Assembly (NCBI RefSeq): GCF_000831645.3 | Contig: NZ_CP012559.1 | Span: forward strand, 2,232,001-2,296,000 | Reading direction: 5' to 3' | Length of the DNA stretch: 64,000 nt | Origin: Companilactobacillus heilongjiangensis | GTDB taxonomy: Bacteria; Bacillota; Bacilli; Lactobacillales; Lactobacillaceae | Part shown: positions 7,983 to 16,607 of the stretch, piece after piece | How positions within the stretch are numbered: the stretch's first letter is position 1 | Layout of the letters: every line of letters begins with the position of its first letter | Translations under genes and position numbers: made by a program | The notes under the pieces: generated by a model | Databases searched by the model: none | What the model was told of the DNA's origin: nothing | The model's input: the letters and a program-made list of their open reading frames with translations, nothing else

Positions 7983-9890
7983 TTTTTCTTCGTCTTCTGG
8001 TACAAAAACCTTAGGATCAACGTCTGGTTTCTTACCACCATCGATAAAGTAAACTTTATACCAAATCAAGAATGTATAAATTGTCCAAACTTTACGACGA
8101 TCATCGTTTTCTCCACGATAACAGCCATCTAGCATCTTCAAGATTGCGTCTTGGTCGAAGAATTCTCCGGCAAAGTCGGCACTGAACAACTTACGGAAGT
8201 CTTCATAAACTTCTTTTGTTCTGATCCAGTCACGGATTGGAACTGGGAAGCCTAGTTTTTCACGTTTAGCCCATTCTTTTGGAAGTGCTCTTTCGGCAGC
8301 TACTCTTAATGCATACTTGCTATCTTTACTGTTCAAAAGATACTTTGTAGGTACGCCGGCTGCTACTTTGGCAACTTCTTTATCTAGGAATGGTACTCTT
8401 AATTCCATTGAGTTGGCCATACTCATACGGTCAGCTTTTAGGATGATGTCGTTTGCCATGAATTGGTGAAGATCTAGGTATTGCATCTTCTTAACTTCAT
8501 CGTTATAGTCACGAACTTTGTTGTAACTTCTCATAACGATGTCATGTACTGAACGTGATTTTTCAAATTCTGGTTTAACTAAATCTGCTGCTTCTTTTTC
8601 AGTAAAGATCTTAGCTTGTCCGATAAAGAATTCTTCAGCCTTAGCTGTTGATTCGTACAAGTGCAATCTTCCTGGGAAGTTAGGCATCTTCTTCAAACCA
8701 CGAGCTAACTTGTATTTAACGCCCTTAGGTAGTTTCTTCAAGTCTTCAGCAACGACACGGATAGCCTTTGAATGTGAGTGGAATCCATAATTTGCATATC
8801 CAGCAAACAACTCATCAGCGCCTTCACCTGAAAGGATAACGGTAACGTCACGGCTAGCTAATTTTGTTAAGAAGTATAGTGGCACACTTGATGGGTTGGC
8901 ATCTGGTTCGTCCATGTAGTATTGGATTAAAGGAAGTGACTTAATAGCTTCTTCTTTTGTAACGATACCACGTGTATTTTCAAGGCCTAATTTGTCGGCT
9001 AATTCCTTAGCAGCAGTACCTTCTTCATACGTACTTGTATCGAAATCGATTGAGTAAGTATGTTGTGGTTTTAAAATAGCTGTAACGTAACTTGAATCAA
9101 CACCACTTGAAAGCAATGAACCAACTGGCACATCACTGATTGAGTGTTCTTCAACTGAATCACGCAATGATTTGTCAATTCGTTTAACAGTTTCTTCGAA
9201 TGACAAGTTATTTTCTTTGAATTCCATATCCCAGTACTTCTTGATACTTAGCTTGCCATTCTTAAATGTAAAGTAGTGGCCTTCAGGAATTTTGAAAACA
9301 TTCTTGAAGAAAGTTTCATTCATAGCTGAATATTGGAAAGTCAAATATGGCTTCAAGGCAGCTTTGTTTAATTCCTTCTTGAAATTAGGTTCCTTCAAGA
9401 AAGATTTGATTTCTGAACCGAAAATAAATGTACCTTCACGATTGTAATAATACAATGGCTTAATACCAAAGAAGTCTCTAGCACCAGTAATATCACCAGT
9501 CTTGAGATCATAAATTACAAAGGCAAACATTCCACGGATTTTCTTCAACAAACCTTCGATACCCCATTCTTCAAATCCATGAAGAAGGACTTCAGTATCA
9601 GTATCAGTTGTAAAAATATGTCCGGCTTTCTTTAGTTCTTTTCTAACATCTTGATAGTTGTAAATTTCACCGTTGAAGATGACGGCTTTTGATCTATCTT
9701 CGTTATAAATTGGTTGCATACCACTGTTAATATCAATGATACTCAAGCGACGGAAACCTAACGCAGTGTCGCCTTCTAGTAGTTCACCTGAACTGTTTGG
9801 TCCACGGTGTTTGATCGTATCCATCATAGCTTCAATTACAGGCTTCTTATCTGCAATATTTTTATCTACGAATCCGACAATTCCACACAT
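7980..9890 (-). CDS. asnB: Asparagine synthase (glutamine-hydrolysing), AsnB type
   Basis: 636 residues. The class II glutamine amidotransferase domain begins MCGIVGFVDK, so Cys2 becomes the N-terminal nucleophile. The synthetase domain has the PP-loop SSGVDSSYV near residue 263 and SGEGADELFAGY near 360. The enzyme makes asparagine from aspartate, Gln and ATP. Related enzymes of this size in Gram-positives instead amidate peptidoglycan (D-Asp or mDAP), and that is a real alternative here because a likely D-aspartate ligase lies nearby. GGGAGAA lies 8 bases before the ATG. The metallophosphoesterase ends 14 bases upstream, suggesting an operon. The TAG stop lies in element B-2. Confidence 0.9.
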   Translation of the reverse strand: MCGIVGFVDKNIADKKPVIEAMMDTIKHRGPNSSGELLEGDTALGFRRLSIIDINSGMQPIYNEDRSKAVIFNGEIYNYQDVRKELKKAGHIFTTDTDTEVLLHGFEEWGIEGLLKKIRGMFAFVIYDLKTGDITGARDFFGIKPLYYYNREGTFIFGSEIKSFLKEPNFKKELNKAALKPYLTFQYSAMNETFFKNVFKIPEGHYFTFKNGKLSIKKYWDMEFKENNLSFEETVKRIDKSLRDSVEEHSISDVPVGSLLSSGVDSSYVTAILKPQHTYSIDFDTSTYEEGTAAKELADKLGLENTRGIVTKEEAIKSLPLIQYYMDEPDANPSSVPLYFLTKLASRDVTVILSGEGADELFAGYANYGFHSHSKAIRVVAEDLKKLPKGVKYKLARGLKKMPNFPGRLHLYESTAKAEEFFIGQAKIFTEKEAADLVKPEFEKSRSVHDIVMRSYNKVRDYNDEVKKMQYLDLHQFMANDIILKADRMSMANSMELRVPFLDKEVAKVAAGVPTKYLLNSKDSKYALRVAAERALPKEWAKREKLGFPVPIRDWIRTKEVYEDFRKLFSADFAGEFFDQDAILKMLDGCYRGENDDRRKVWTIYTFLIWYKVYFIDGGKKPDVDPKVFVPEDEEK

Positions 9891-9904
9891 AAAATAATTC
9901 TCCC

Positions 9905-11074
9905 TTATATTTCAAAACTTACATACCTTGTTGCGGCTCCGTAACCATAAATCTGTAAGCGTAGTTTATTCGGGTCGATATTAATGAAATACCCTGCTAA
10001 TTCAGAGATTTCATTATAACGTCTATCCCATTTTTTGTTATAGTCTGTTGTTAAACCGTGCTTCTTCCCCATAAGGGCCGAACAATTTAATATTATATGA
10101 TTAATTTCAGAAACTTTGTAGTTTTTTTCGTAATGCATGTGTCCACAAATATAAGTCGTTACCTTAGAAATGCCGGTAGACGAGAAATCGTAGCGAATAT
10201 TTACACCAAAATCTCCGGTTAATTCATTTTTCAATTGTCCAGAAGCTTTGTTATTGAATGCAACCAATAATTGTTGCACCAAGTCACCATTAAAGTTTAA
10301 CGCACTCCGTCCACTTGGACTGATAATATTTGCATGTCCCATCACAACGACATGTTTATCAACAGTGCGCTCCAAAACAGTAGTTAAATCCTCAAGCTGT
10401 TGTTCCCTGACTCCACGAACTTTCTTGAAATCATATTTCTTGGAACCATTACTTAAAATATAAGGAATATCACTCGTATCGATGAAGACAATTCGTATAC
10501 TGCCTTTATCGAACCAGCCTACTCTCGAAACGGGATTCAAACGTTGAATCTCAGATTGCTCATAATCGTATTTAGTTACTAGTGAATCATAGTCATCTCG
10601 GTGAAATGAAGCAGTTTTAAAGAAACGATGTTCATCATATTTATCATTTTCGTCATGGTTACCTTCAATAATAAAAAATGGGGCCTTGCTTGCCTGATAA
10701 TTTTCAACCGCAAACTTCAAAATACCCCGACTTATCTCAGGTTTGTCGCTGCCATCCATCAAATCGCCCAAATGAACATTCAGATCGACTCCTAGGTGGT
10801 CACTGACATAATTGGCCTCAATAATATGCCGCATACCATTGATTCCATAATAGGAAGAACTGACAACGGCTTTAGCATGAGTATCAGTTAGAACGGAAAT
10901 TGTAACTGTATCATCATTGACATTAGGTAAGACATTATTTTTATAAACACCTTCGATATAATCAACGACAAACGGTCTCGGCTTTAATCTTCTCAAAAAA
11001 TTATCTGTTTGAGTTGAAATAAATTCTGAAGGTCTAGGTGTAAGCACACTTCTTGCAATATTTTTGATTTTCAA
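9905..11074 (-). CDS. Calcineurin-like metallophosphoesterase (TTG start)
   Basis: About 389 residues with all metallophosphatase blocks: LTDTHAK (DxH), HLGDLMDG (GDxxD), IIEGNHDE (GNHD), VVMGHANI and YICGHMHYE (GHxH). It binds two metal ions and hydrolyses phosphoesters; the substrate is unknown. No signal peptide is apparent. The frame stays open upstream to 11284, but that extension only translates repeat A-02. TTG at 11072-11074 has GGGAGA 8 bases before it and is the better start. Followed by asnB after 14 bases. Confidence 0.82.
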   Translation of the reverse strand: MKIKNIARSVLTPRPSEFISTQTDNFLRRLKPRPFVVDYIEGVYKNNVLPNVNDDTVTISVLTDTHAKAVVSSSYYGINGMRHIIEANYVSDHLGVDLNVHLGDLMDGSDKPEISRGILKFAVENYQASKAPFFIIEGNHDENDKYDEHRFFKTASFHRDDYDSLVTKYDYEQSEIQRLNPVSRVGWFDKGSIRIVFIDTSDIPYILSNGSKKYDFKKVRGVREQQLEDLTTVLERTVDKHVVVMGHANIISPSGRSALNFNGDLVQQLLVAFNNKASGQLKNELTGDFGVNIRYDFSSTGISKVTTYICGHMHYEKNYKVSEINHIILNCSALMGKKHGLTTDYNKKWDRRYNEISELAGYFINIDPNKLRLQIYGYGAATRYVSFEI

Positions 11075-11147
11075 TTTGCAGTTCTCCCAATATCCAAACC
11101 ACGGATATAAATATAGTACTAAAGGTTGAAAGTTTGCTCTGTCATTT

Positions 11148-11322
11148 CCAGAGCTGAGCATATTCATCTGCTGTGCGGCACGGTTCGAGCCACAGTGCGG
11201 TCTCGAGCCTCGGTTGAAGCCTTCCCAAAGGCCGGAAAGTCTCCAACTCGTCCGGTGGTGTAATGGCTGAAGCCATAACGCCACTTTCGCTGCTGATGAA
11301 TACGCTCAGCTCTTCCAACTAA
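11148..11322 (+). repeat. Cloverleaf repeat A-02 (full copy)
   Basis: Arms CAGAGCTGAGCATATTCATC and GATGAATACGCTCAGCTCTT enclose hairpins a, b and c. It lies between the GNAT terminator and the metallophosphoesterase start and keeps a frame open into that gene. Confidence 0.92.
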
Positions 11323-11402
11323 TTATTTTCTATAATAACCTCAGTTAGAAACGCTATAACGTGGCTACATCAAGCTTTCATTTTTTAACCTTTAGATATA
11401 AT

Positions 11403-11425
11403 AAAAAAACCATCTTAACGATGGT
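11403..11425 (-). terminator. Terminator of the GNAT gene
   Basis: ACCATC and GATGGT pair, followed by seven T on the minus strand, about 50 bases past the stop. Confidence 0.78.
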
Positions 11426-11476
11426 TAATTATGGTTCAATTATATATCAAAAATGTGAAAAATTATCTTTCAAAGT

Positions 11477-12001
11477 TTATTTCAAAAGAATTTGGTATGC
11501 CTTTCTTACACCAAGATCTTCGTCCATCGTAATCGTTCCTTTTTCTTCAAAACCGCTGGATTCGATAATGTGTTGCATGACTAAATTGTCCGGATGCGTA
11601 TCGATTCTGACATCACAGTAGCCAAGGTGATATGACATTGTTAATAGTTGTTGAATTAATGCTGAACTGAGGTGTTCGCCTTGGTGATCAGCTTCAATCG
11701 CTATACGGTGAATCACGGAATACGTTACGTCAGAATTGCTTGCCCATGACCCAGAAGTCATATCTTGATAATTCTGATCGTAGCCTTGTTGCAATGCAGC
11801 AACTCCGACAACTCTACCATTTAATATTAAAACATAACTTATATCTTCTTGAATATCTTGTTCCAAAATCTCATCATTGGGATAACCATTTTGCCACTGG
11901 TTAACACCACGGTTCCGTAAGGTTTTCTTTGCACTATCGATGATTTTAATAATTCTTGGCAAATCGTCAAGGGTTGATTGACGCAAATAAATATTACTCA
12001 T
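11477..12001 (-). CDS. GNAT-family N-acetyltransferase
   Basis: 174 residues. Motif A of the GNAT fold is visible as VIHRIAIEADHQGEHLSSAL (about residues 95-114), where the pyrophosphate of acetyl-CoA would bind; QHIIESSGFEEKG is the usual C-terminal motif. The acceptor is unknown. GGAGG lies 11 bases before the ATG. It has its own terminator and is flanked by cloverleaf repeats on both sides, so it is probably monocistronic. Confidence 0.83.
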   Translation of the reverse strand: MSNIYLRQSTLDDLPRIIKIIDSAKKTLRNRGVNQWQNGYPNDEILEQDIQEDISYVLILNGRVVGVAALQQGYDQNYQDMTSGSWASNSDVTYSVIHRIAIEADHQGEHLSSALIQQLLTMSYHLGYCDVRIDTHPDNLVMQHIIESSGFEEKGTITMDEDLGVRKAYQILLK

Positions 12002-12063
12002 TAAATAAATGCCCTCCTTATTTCGTCAGAGCTAAAGTTGAAAACTATCATTTGTGTTGTGCC

Positions 12064-12244
12064 GCCTACGGTCATCAGAGAATATGGGTCTGCTGTGGGG
12101 ACCGGTCCGAGCCAAAGTACGGTCTCGAACCTCGATTGGAAGGCTTTCCAAAATTCGGAAAGTCTCCAAACTCGCCCCGTGGTGTAATGGCTAAAGCCAT
12201 AACGCCACCTTCACTGCATACCCATATCTCTGATAACCTCCGGC
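12064..12244 (+). repeat. Cloverleaf repeat A-03 (full copy)
   Basis: Arms ATCAGAGAATATGGGT and ACCCATATCTCTGAT pair, with hairpins a, b and c between. It lies upstream of the GNAT gene. Confidence 0.9.
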
Positions 12245-12435
12245 TAAGTTATTTTCAAGATGATTACCTTCATCTTTTACTTTAAATAATCGCTTGATAA
12301 ATAACTTTACACGATTACTTGAAACCTAACCGTCAGTTAATTGGATTGCATATTCAAAAAATATCAGCCCAACTACATTACATCAAATTATGTTTATATT
12401 AAATTTACAGGCTCAATTAAAATCTATTAATACAT

Positions 12436-12667
12436 AACGTATGGTGCCCAGTTGATAACCTATCACAAAATTTCATAGCCTAAACCCACTTGAGTATAAA
12501 TACATTCGAATACTCTTATATTCAATTAATACTAATTAACTAGTCGGAAGAGCTGGGAAATATTTGTGTGCCGTGGTTCGAGACCGCTTTTTGGCTCGGA
12601 CCGTTCCGCACAGCTGGTGAATATTTCCCAGCTCTGTAGACGGCATATTTAACTAATACCACACGTT
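12436..12667. mobile_element. Extended MITE-like element 1 around A-04
   Basis: The ends AACGTATGGTGCCCAGTTGA and, inverted, AACGTGTGGTATTAGTTAAA match each other. They also match the ends of two further copies (45812-46130, 61039-61343). The core is a shortened cloverleaf. No transposase is encoded. Confidence 0.7.
12541..12645 (-). repeat. Cloverleaf repeat A-04 (only hairpin a kept)
   Basis: Arms AGAGCTGGGAAATATT and AATATTTCCCAGCTCT are intact. Hairpins b and c are missing and only hairpin a (GGTTCGAG/CTCGGACC) remains. Confidence 0.85.
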
Positions 12668-12704
12668 AATAAATAACATAATCAAACAAGCCTATAAAAT
12701 ACTA

Positions 12705-12776
12705 GCCGGAGGGTAATTGTGATTTAGTCAGATACGAGATATCTCACAGCAAACTAAATCGCAGTCACTCTCCGGC
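12705..12776. repeat. Cloverleaf arm-only repeat A-05
   Basis: A 72-bp palindrome with GCCGGAG and CTCCGGC ends and an inner ATTTAGT/ACTAAAT stem. The ends are of family A type but the three-hairpin core is absent. Confidence 0.75.
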
Positions 12777-12832
12777 GACAACTTTAATCCATCAGAGTAT
12801 TAAAACAGAAAAACCTACCTCATTGCAACACT

Positions 12833-13507
12833 TTAGTGCATTTTTTTTGGACGATATATCAAACTGCTTATTATGAACAAAACTAGTCCATATAAGAATG
12901 TTTGGCCTGTAATCGGCAACAACTGCGGTATGAATGGTTTACTCTGCAAAGTTACTATTATTTTTGATAAAGGAGGTAATAACCACTCCACGTAATCCAA
13001 TAAACTGATCACGCTGCCTGATAATGCTAAGTAGACGAAAACTAACACGCCCACTTGTCCCAGGCTCGAATGACGGCCCCATTGGGTTTTAAATAATGTT
13101 GCAATCGAACTGCCTAAGAATCCGACTGCAATTAATGTCAAAATTCCGACCGTATCTAATAAAATATTGCGGTTCAAAATTAGACTGAAAATAAAAATCA
13201 AACTGCCTGAAAAGATATTTACAATCAGCGCTACCAAAAATTGGCTCAATGTATCCGCCCAATAACTGGCAACTTTCTGCTTTAAATACTTGTTCTGTCG
13301 ACTGTCATTGTGATAAAGGTTCATCGTGGCAAATAGCGACAAGAAGAAGCTGCCAATCAACAATAGGCTGTATTTTTTTATCGAATCGATTCCGAGCAAA
13401 TGGTCGGCAGTCAATCCGAAAACGATAATGGCAAAAAGCATCGTCAAATACCAGAAATCTTGAAAAATTAGTTGCAGATAACTTTTCAAGAAGATTCTAA
13501 CCTTCAT
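12833..13507 (-). CDS. ABC transporter membrane subunit
   Basis: 224 residues with about six hydrophobic segments (for example FWYLTMLFAIIVFGL near 18 and FLYGLVLFIISSLIY at the C-terminus). No domain is recognised by sequence, but it starts one base after the stop of the ABC ATPase at 13509 and has GAGGAGG before its ATG. It is therefore most likely the permease partner. The substrate is unknown; small two-component systems like this are often exporters. Confidence 0.7.
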   Translation of the reverse strand: MKVRIFLKSYLQLIFQDFWYLTMLFAIIVFGLTADHLLGIDSIKKYSLLLIGSFFLSLFATMNLYHNDSRQNKYLKQKVASYWADTLSQFLVALIVNIFSGSLIFIFSLILNRNILLDTVGILTLIAVGFLGSSIATLFKTQWGRHSSLGQVGVLVFVYLALSGSVISLLDYVEWLLPPLSKIIVTLQSKPFIPQLLPITGQTFLYGLVLFIISSLIYRPKKMH

Positions 13508-13508
13508 C

Positions 13509-14324
13509 TCATAAAACCTCCTCTAGATGATAGTTAAGTCGCGTCATCTTCTCTACCATAGCATTTTTCAACGCCAAGGGAATATCTAACTTGACGACAT
13601 TGTTGAGATTCGAAGTGATGTAGCGCTCAATATCTGAAGTTACTGCCACCGAATTTGGGTGCACGCTAAAAATTAGCCGACATTTCAACTCTTTATTCGT
13701 CGTAGATTCAATTTTTGTCAGCTTATTCTCAGCCAAAAGATAACCAGTATCCAAATATTGGCTGACTTCTTTGTCAAAACTTGTCGCACTCAAAATTATG
13801 CCTGAGCCATTCTTCTTCAAATCTTGCATCAAACTCAACATATTCTTGATAGTTTTCTTCGATTGAAAGGCAAATGGTTCATCCAACAACAAGACATTAG
13901 GGTGCCCAGCCACCGCTGCTAAGAAGTCAATCCGTCGTCTTAAACCAAGCGATAATTGGCGGACAGGTTGATTCAAGTACGGACTGACACCAAGAAACGT
14001 AATCATCCCTTGCAACTGTTCTTTTCTAACGGCTAAATCTTTTGAAATCCGTCGAATATTTTCCAAATACTTGGCAACTGTTTGATCTACAACCTGCGGA
14101 TTATCTTGGGGCAAATAGCCGATTCTAACCCCTGGAGTGTATTCAATCGTGCCACTGTCAGGTGTTTGATAATTAGCGATTGCCTCTAAAAGCTGAGTTT
14201 TACCACTGCCATTGTCGCCGTTAATGCCGATTATTTCGTTTTGGGATAAAGAAAAAGCTACATGCTTGAATGCAAAGTAGCCATTGTTTTGCAATGATAA
14301 ATCATTGACTGATATTAATTTCAT
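13509..14324 (-). CDS. ABC transporter ATP-binding protein
   Basis: About 271 residues: Walker A GINGDNGSGKTQLLEA near 36, Q-loop GYLPQDNP, signature LSLGLRRRIDF near 120, Walker B NVLLLDEPF. The signature (LSLGL rather than LSGGQ) is variant. ATG at 14322-14324 is taken as the start; a TTG four codons earlier would overlap the upstream gene. It forms an operon with 14327-14815 upstream and the membrane subunit downstream. Confidence 0.85.
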   Translation of the reverse strand: MKLISVNDLSLQNNGYFAFKHVAFSLSQNEIIGINGDNGSGKTQLLEAIANYQTPDSGTIEYTPGVRIGYLPQDNPQVVDQTVAKYLENIRRISKDLAVRKEQLQGMITFLGVSPYLNQPVRQLSLGLRRRIDFLAAVAGHPNVLLLDEPFAFQSKKTIKNMLSLMQDLKKNGSGIILSATSFDKEVSQYLDTGYLLAENKLTKIESTTNKELKCRLIFSVHPNSVAVTSDIERYITSNLNNVVKLDIPLALKNAMVEKMTRLNYHLEEVL

Positions 14325-14326
14325 AA

Positions 14327-14815
14327 TTATTGCCAAGCCTCAATAGCGTGTGCTGCTAGTCCAATTGAAAGAACAGCGTCTTTTGAAAGCGAGTTTCTGA
14401 CATCAGCGACAATTGTATTGTCATAAACAGCGCCAATAACAGTAAAAGCAAAGCTGACCAAATTTAGATCAGTTTTAACTTTATAGTCTCCGCCAGCATA
14501 TGGATCTTCGTGATTGTAAGTAAAGTTGATTTCGTGAGCATCCAAAGAACCATCAACGTGATTTACTTGAACACGGTCATGCAATTCGCTCAATTTGTGA
14601 GTTGGGCTTTGTAAAGTCAAACGGTGATCTGATTCATTTTGGTAGTAGTCATCTTCAGTCATATCAAAGTATTCCTTGATAGGCTTTCTCAAAACTTCTA
14701 GTGAGTCCAAAATATCGTAGACTGCTTGAGCCTCGAATGTTTGTGACTTTTCTTCAATCTTATTGCGATCTTCATATAGCTTTTCAGCTAATTTACTAAT
14801 TGTTTCAGAATTCAT
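14327..14815 (-). CDS. Hypothetical protein, first gene of the ABC operon
   Basis: 162 residues, soluble and acidic, with no recognised domain. The first half looks helical (ISKLAEKLYEDRNKIEEKSQ). The second half contains EINFTYNHEDPYAGGDYKVK and a mildly hydrophobic stretch VSFAFTVIGAVYDN. GGAGGAGAAAT precedes the ATG. It lies two bases upstream of the ABC ATPase and is probably translated with it. No function can be assigned. Confidence 0.7.
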   Translation of the reverse strand: MNSETISKLAEKLYEDRNKIEEKSQTFEAQAVYDILDSLEVLRKPIKEYFDMTEDDYYQNESDHRLTLQSPTHKLSELHDRVQVNHVDGSLDAHEINFTYNHEDPYAGGDYKVKTDLNLVSFAFTVIGAVYDNTIVADVRNSLSKDAVLSIGLAAHAIEAWQ

Positions 14816-14990
14816 ATTTCTCCTCCATATTGCTAAAGGTTGCTTGTTTGTTTTTGGTTCTTACTGTCGCTTATGTATAACGTCTTCTTAATAATCTATT
14901 ATACTTTAACTCTGTAAATGTTTAAATTACGTCTCTCAAGATTGAAAAACAAAAGTTTAATATAACTATTATTTTAACAATCCTAATAAA

Positions 14991-15033
14991 TTAGTTGGAA
15001 GAGCTGCGAGTATTCATCAGCTCTGGAAACGGC
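14991..15033 (-). repeat. Cloverleaf remnant A-06 (arms only)
   Basis: TTAGTTGGAAGAGCTGCGAG then ATTCATCAGCTCTGGAAACG: both tips of family A joined with the whole core deleted. Confidence 0.82.
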
Positions 15034-15051
15034 ACAGTACTATTATACTAA

Positions 15052-15600
15052 TTAATACTTGAAATCACAGGCATCCACATGATCATTGATCACGCCGACT
15101 GCCTGCAAATATGAATATATTATTGTTGGACCGACGAATCTAAAACCACGTTTTTTCAAATCCTTACTGATTCTTTGCGACAATTCGGTTTGAGCAGGCA
15201 CTTCACTCATATCACTATAATGATTAATTATTGGTTTATTATCAACAAAATTCCAAATATATTCAAAAAAGTTTTCTCCGTGTTGATGCATTTCCTGAAT
15301 TAACTTGGCATTATTGATGGATGAATCGACTTTTAGACGGTTGCGAATGATACCTTTGTCTTGAAGCAATACATCTCTTTTGGCTTGGTCAAAGGCAGCT
15401 ACTTTATCAATATCAAAATTATCGTATGCTTTTCGATATGTTTCGCGGCGTTTGATAATTGTTGCCCATGAAAGTCCAGCTTGAGCTGCTTCTAGTGTTA
15501 ACATTTCGAAAAAATAACGTTCGTCATGATTGGGTGTGCCCCATTCATTATCGTGATAGGACTGCATTTCTTCAGAACTATTAGCCCATTCACATCTCAT
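15052..15600 (-). CDS. tag: DNA-3-methyladenine glycosylase I
   Basis: 182 residues from MRCEWANSSEEM. Zinc-ligand candidates of the Tag family are all visible: Cys3, His16, and the C-terminal HVDACDF. The central block LEAAQAGLSWATIIKRRETY is diagnostic. The enzyme excises 3-methyladenine from alkylated DNA. ATG at 15598-15600 has GGAGG 8 bases upstream; a longer frame to 15630 lies inside the terminator and is rejected. Confidence 0.93.
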   Translation of the reverse strand: MRCEWANSSEEMQSYHDNEWGTPNHDERYFFEMLTLEAAQAGLSWATIIKRRETYRKAYDNFDIDKVAAFDQAKRDVLLQDKGIIRNRLKVDSSINNAKLIQEMHQHGENFFEYIWNFVDNKPIINHYSDMSEVPAQTELSQRISKDLKKRGFRFVGPTIIYSYLQAVGVINDHVDACDFKY

Positions 15601-15615
15601 ATGGTTTTCCTCCAA

Positions 15616-15646
15616 CAAAAAAGCCGGCATTGTGCCAGCTTTTTAT
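15616..15646 (-). terminator. Terminator after USP 2 and its two B elements
   Basis: AGCTGGCA and TGCCGGCT pair with a three-base loop and are followed by six T on the minus strand. T-rich sequence on the other side makes it potentially bidirectional. Confidence 0.82.
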
Positions 15647-15774
15647 TTTTTTTCGTATTTTTTGGTTAGGGCTTTGAAATGGATAAGTGATTTCGTTTTA
15701 AAACATTTGCCATCTGGTCAGTGGGTTTTAAAACTTTTTATATAGGCAGTTGAGTTTTAGCCCGTTTTTATATA

Positions 15775-15912
15775 GGCAGTGGCTCTGAAACGAGCTACAC
15801 AAGGGCAACTCCTTCCGCTTTTCATATTTAAGCAAATCACACGCAAAATCGGCGTGCAATTCACTTAAATACGAAAATGCTCGGGAGCTGACCGCCCTTG
15901 TTCCGCTCTCTA
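15775..15912 (-). repeat. Stop-codon-linked family repeat B-3 (second of a tandem pair)
   Basis: Joined head to tail behind B-4. It has the B-2-like lower stem and a different upper stem (TATTTAAGTGAATTGCACGC with GCGTGTGATTTGCTTAAATA). A further fragment ATAGGCAGTTGAG lies at about 15742-15754. This is the only B copy not touching a stop codon directly. Confidence 0.82.
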
Positions 15913-16039
15913 ACTGAAACGAGTTCCACAAGCCAATTTCTTCCGCTTTGCATACCTTCCCAAATCATCCGCAAAATACGCGGATAATCCGTGAAGCTAC
16001 GCAAATGCTCGGAAATTCCCGGGCTTGCTCCACTCTCTA
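15913..16039 (-). repeat. Stop-codon-linked repeat B-4 (first of a tandem pair)
   Basis: Starts TAGAGAGTGGAGCAAGCCCG at the stop codon of the second USP gene, keeps the long stem, and fuses into B-3 before its CCACTGCC end. Confidence 0.85.
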
Positions 16040-16528
16040 TTTCTTGTGCTTCTTATCCACCAATTTCTTATTATCAATATCAGTTCTAACAATAATAACA
16101 TCGGTTCTAGCATTTCTTGTAACGTACTCTGAAACTGAACCTACTAGCAATCTTGTGACTGCATTCATACCTGTTGAACCGATCATGATCAAATCGTTCT
16201 TGTATTCTTCGATAAATTCTTGGGAAATAACTGTCTTTGGTTCACCGAAACGAACGTGGATGTCGATGTCGTCTTCTTTGAAACCATCCTTAACAGCGCC
16301 CTCTTTTAATTCGTTAAGATATTTTTGGGCATCTTCGGATAGTTGGTAAATAACGTCCCCGTTAAGCATTCCACCATGTAAACCGATGAATTGTTTTGTA
16401 TCTAGCACAGTCAAAACGTCGATGTGACCACCGTTCATTTTGGCAACTGTGACAGCTTTTTTGAAAGCCATTTCTGCTTCATTTGATCCATCTACCGGAA
16501 CCAAAATTCTCTTATAATCTTGTTCCAT
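16037..16528 (-). CDS. Universal stress protein (ATP-loop type)
   Basis: 163 residues. Beta-1 is KRILVPVDGSNEAE, and the complete nucleotide loop GSTGMNAVTRLLVGS fits G-x2-G-x9-G-S, so this paralogue probably binds ATP, unlike the one at 1222-1686. GGAGG 8 bases before the ATG sets the start. Its TAG stop is the first codon of element B-4, which runs into B-3 and then a terminator. Upstream, 80 bases separate it from the glycerate-kinase-like gene; co-transcription is possible. Confidence 0.92.
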   Translation of the reverse strand: MEQDYKRILVPVDGSNEAEMAFKKAVTVAKMNGGHIDVLTVLDTKQFIGLHGGMLNGDVIYQLSEDAQKYLNELKEGAVKDGFKEDDIDIHVRFGEPKTVISQEFIEEYKNDLIMIGSTGMNAVTRLLVGSVSEYVTRNARTDVIIVRTDIDNKKLVDKKHKK

Positions 16529-16607
16529 AATTCAATCCTCCAATGCACTTATTGAAAATCCTTTGTTTTAAGATTAATGCATTCATATATATTATTCAAT
16601 GAAATAA

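Larger units (their letters stand above)
12245..12832. other. Gene-free repeat-rich region
   Basis: No gene is supported. It holds the extended inverted-repeat element with A-04, the arm-only element A-05, and the 3' side of the ABC operon. No clear terminator for the operon was seen beyond the T run overlapping its last codons. Confidence 0.6.

Noticed and set aside
1089-16039. Family B as 6S RNA or the published Lacto-usp motif
   Set aside because: Presence beside usp genes is suggestive, but Lacto-usp/6S is described upstream of usp and as a single gene. Here the copies are multiple, downstream, and tied to stop codons of varied genes. A covariance search would settle it.
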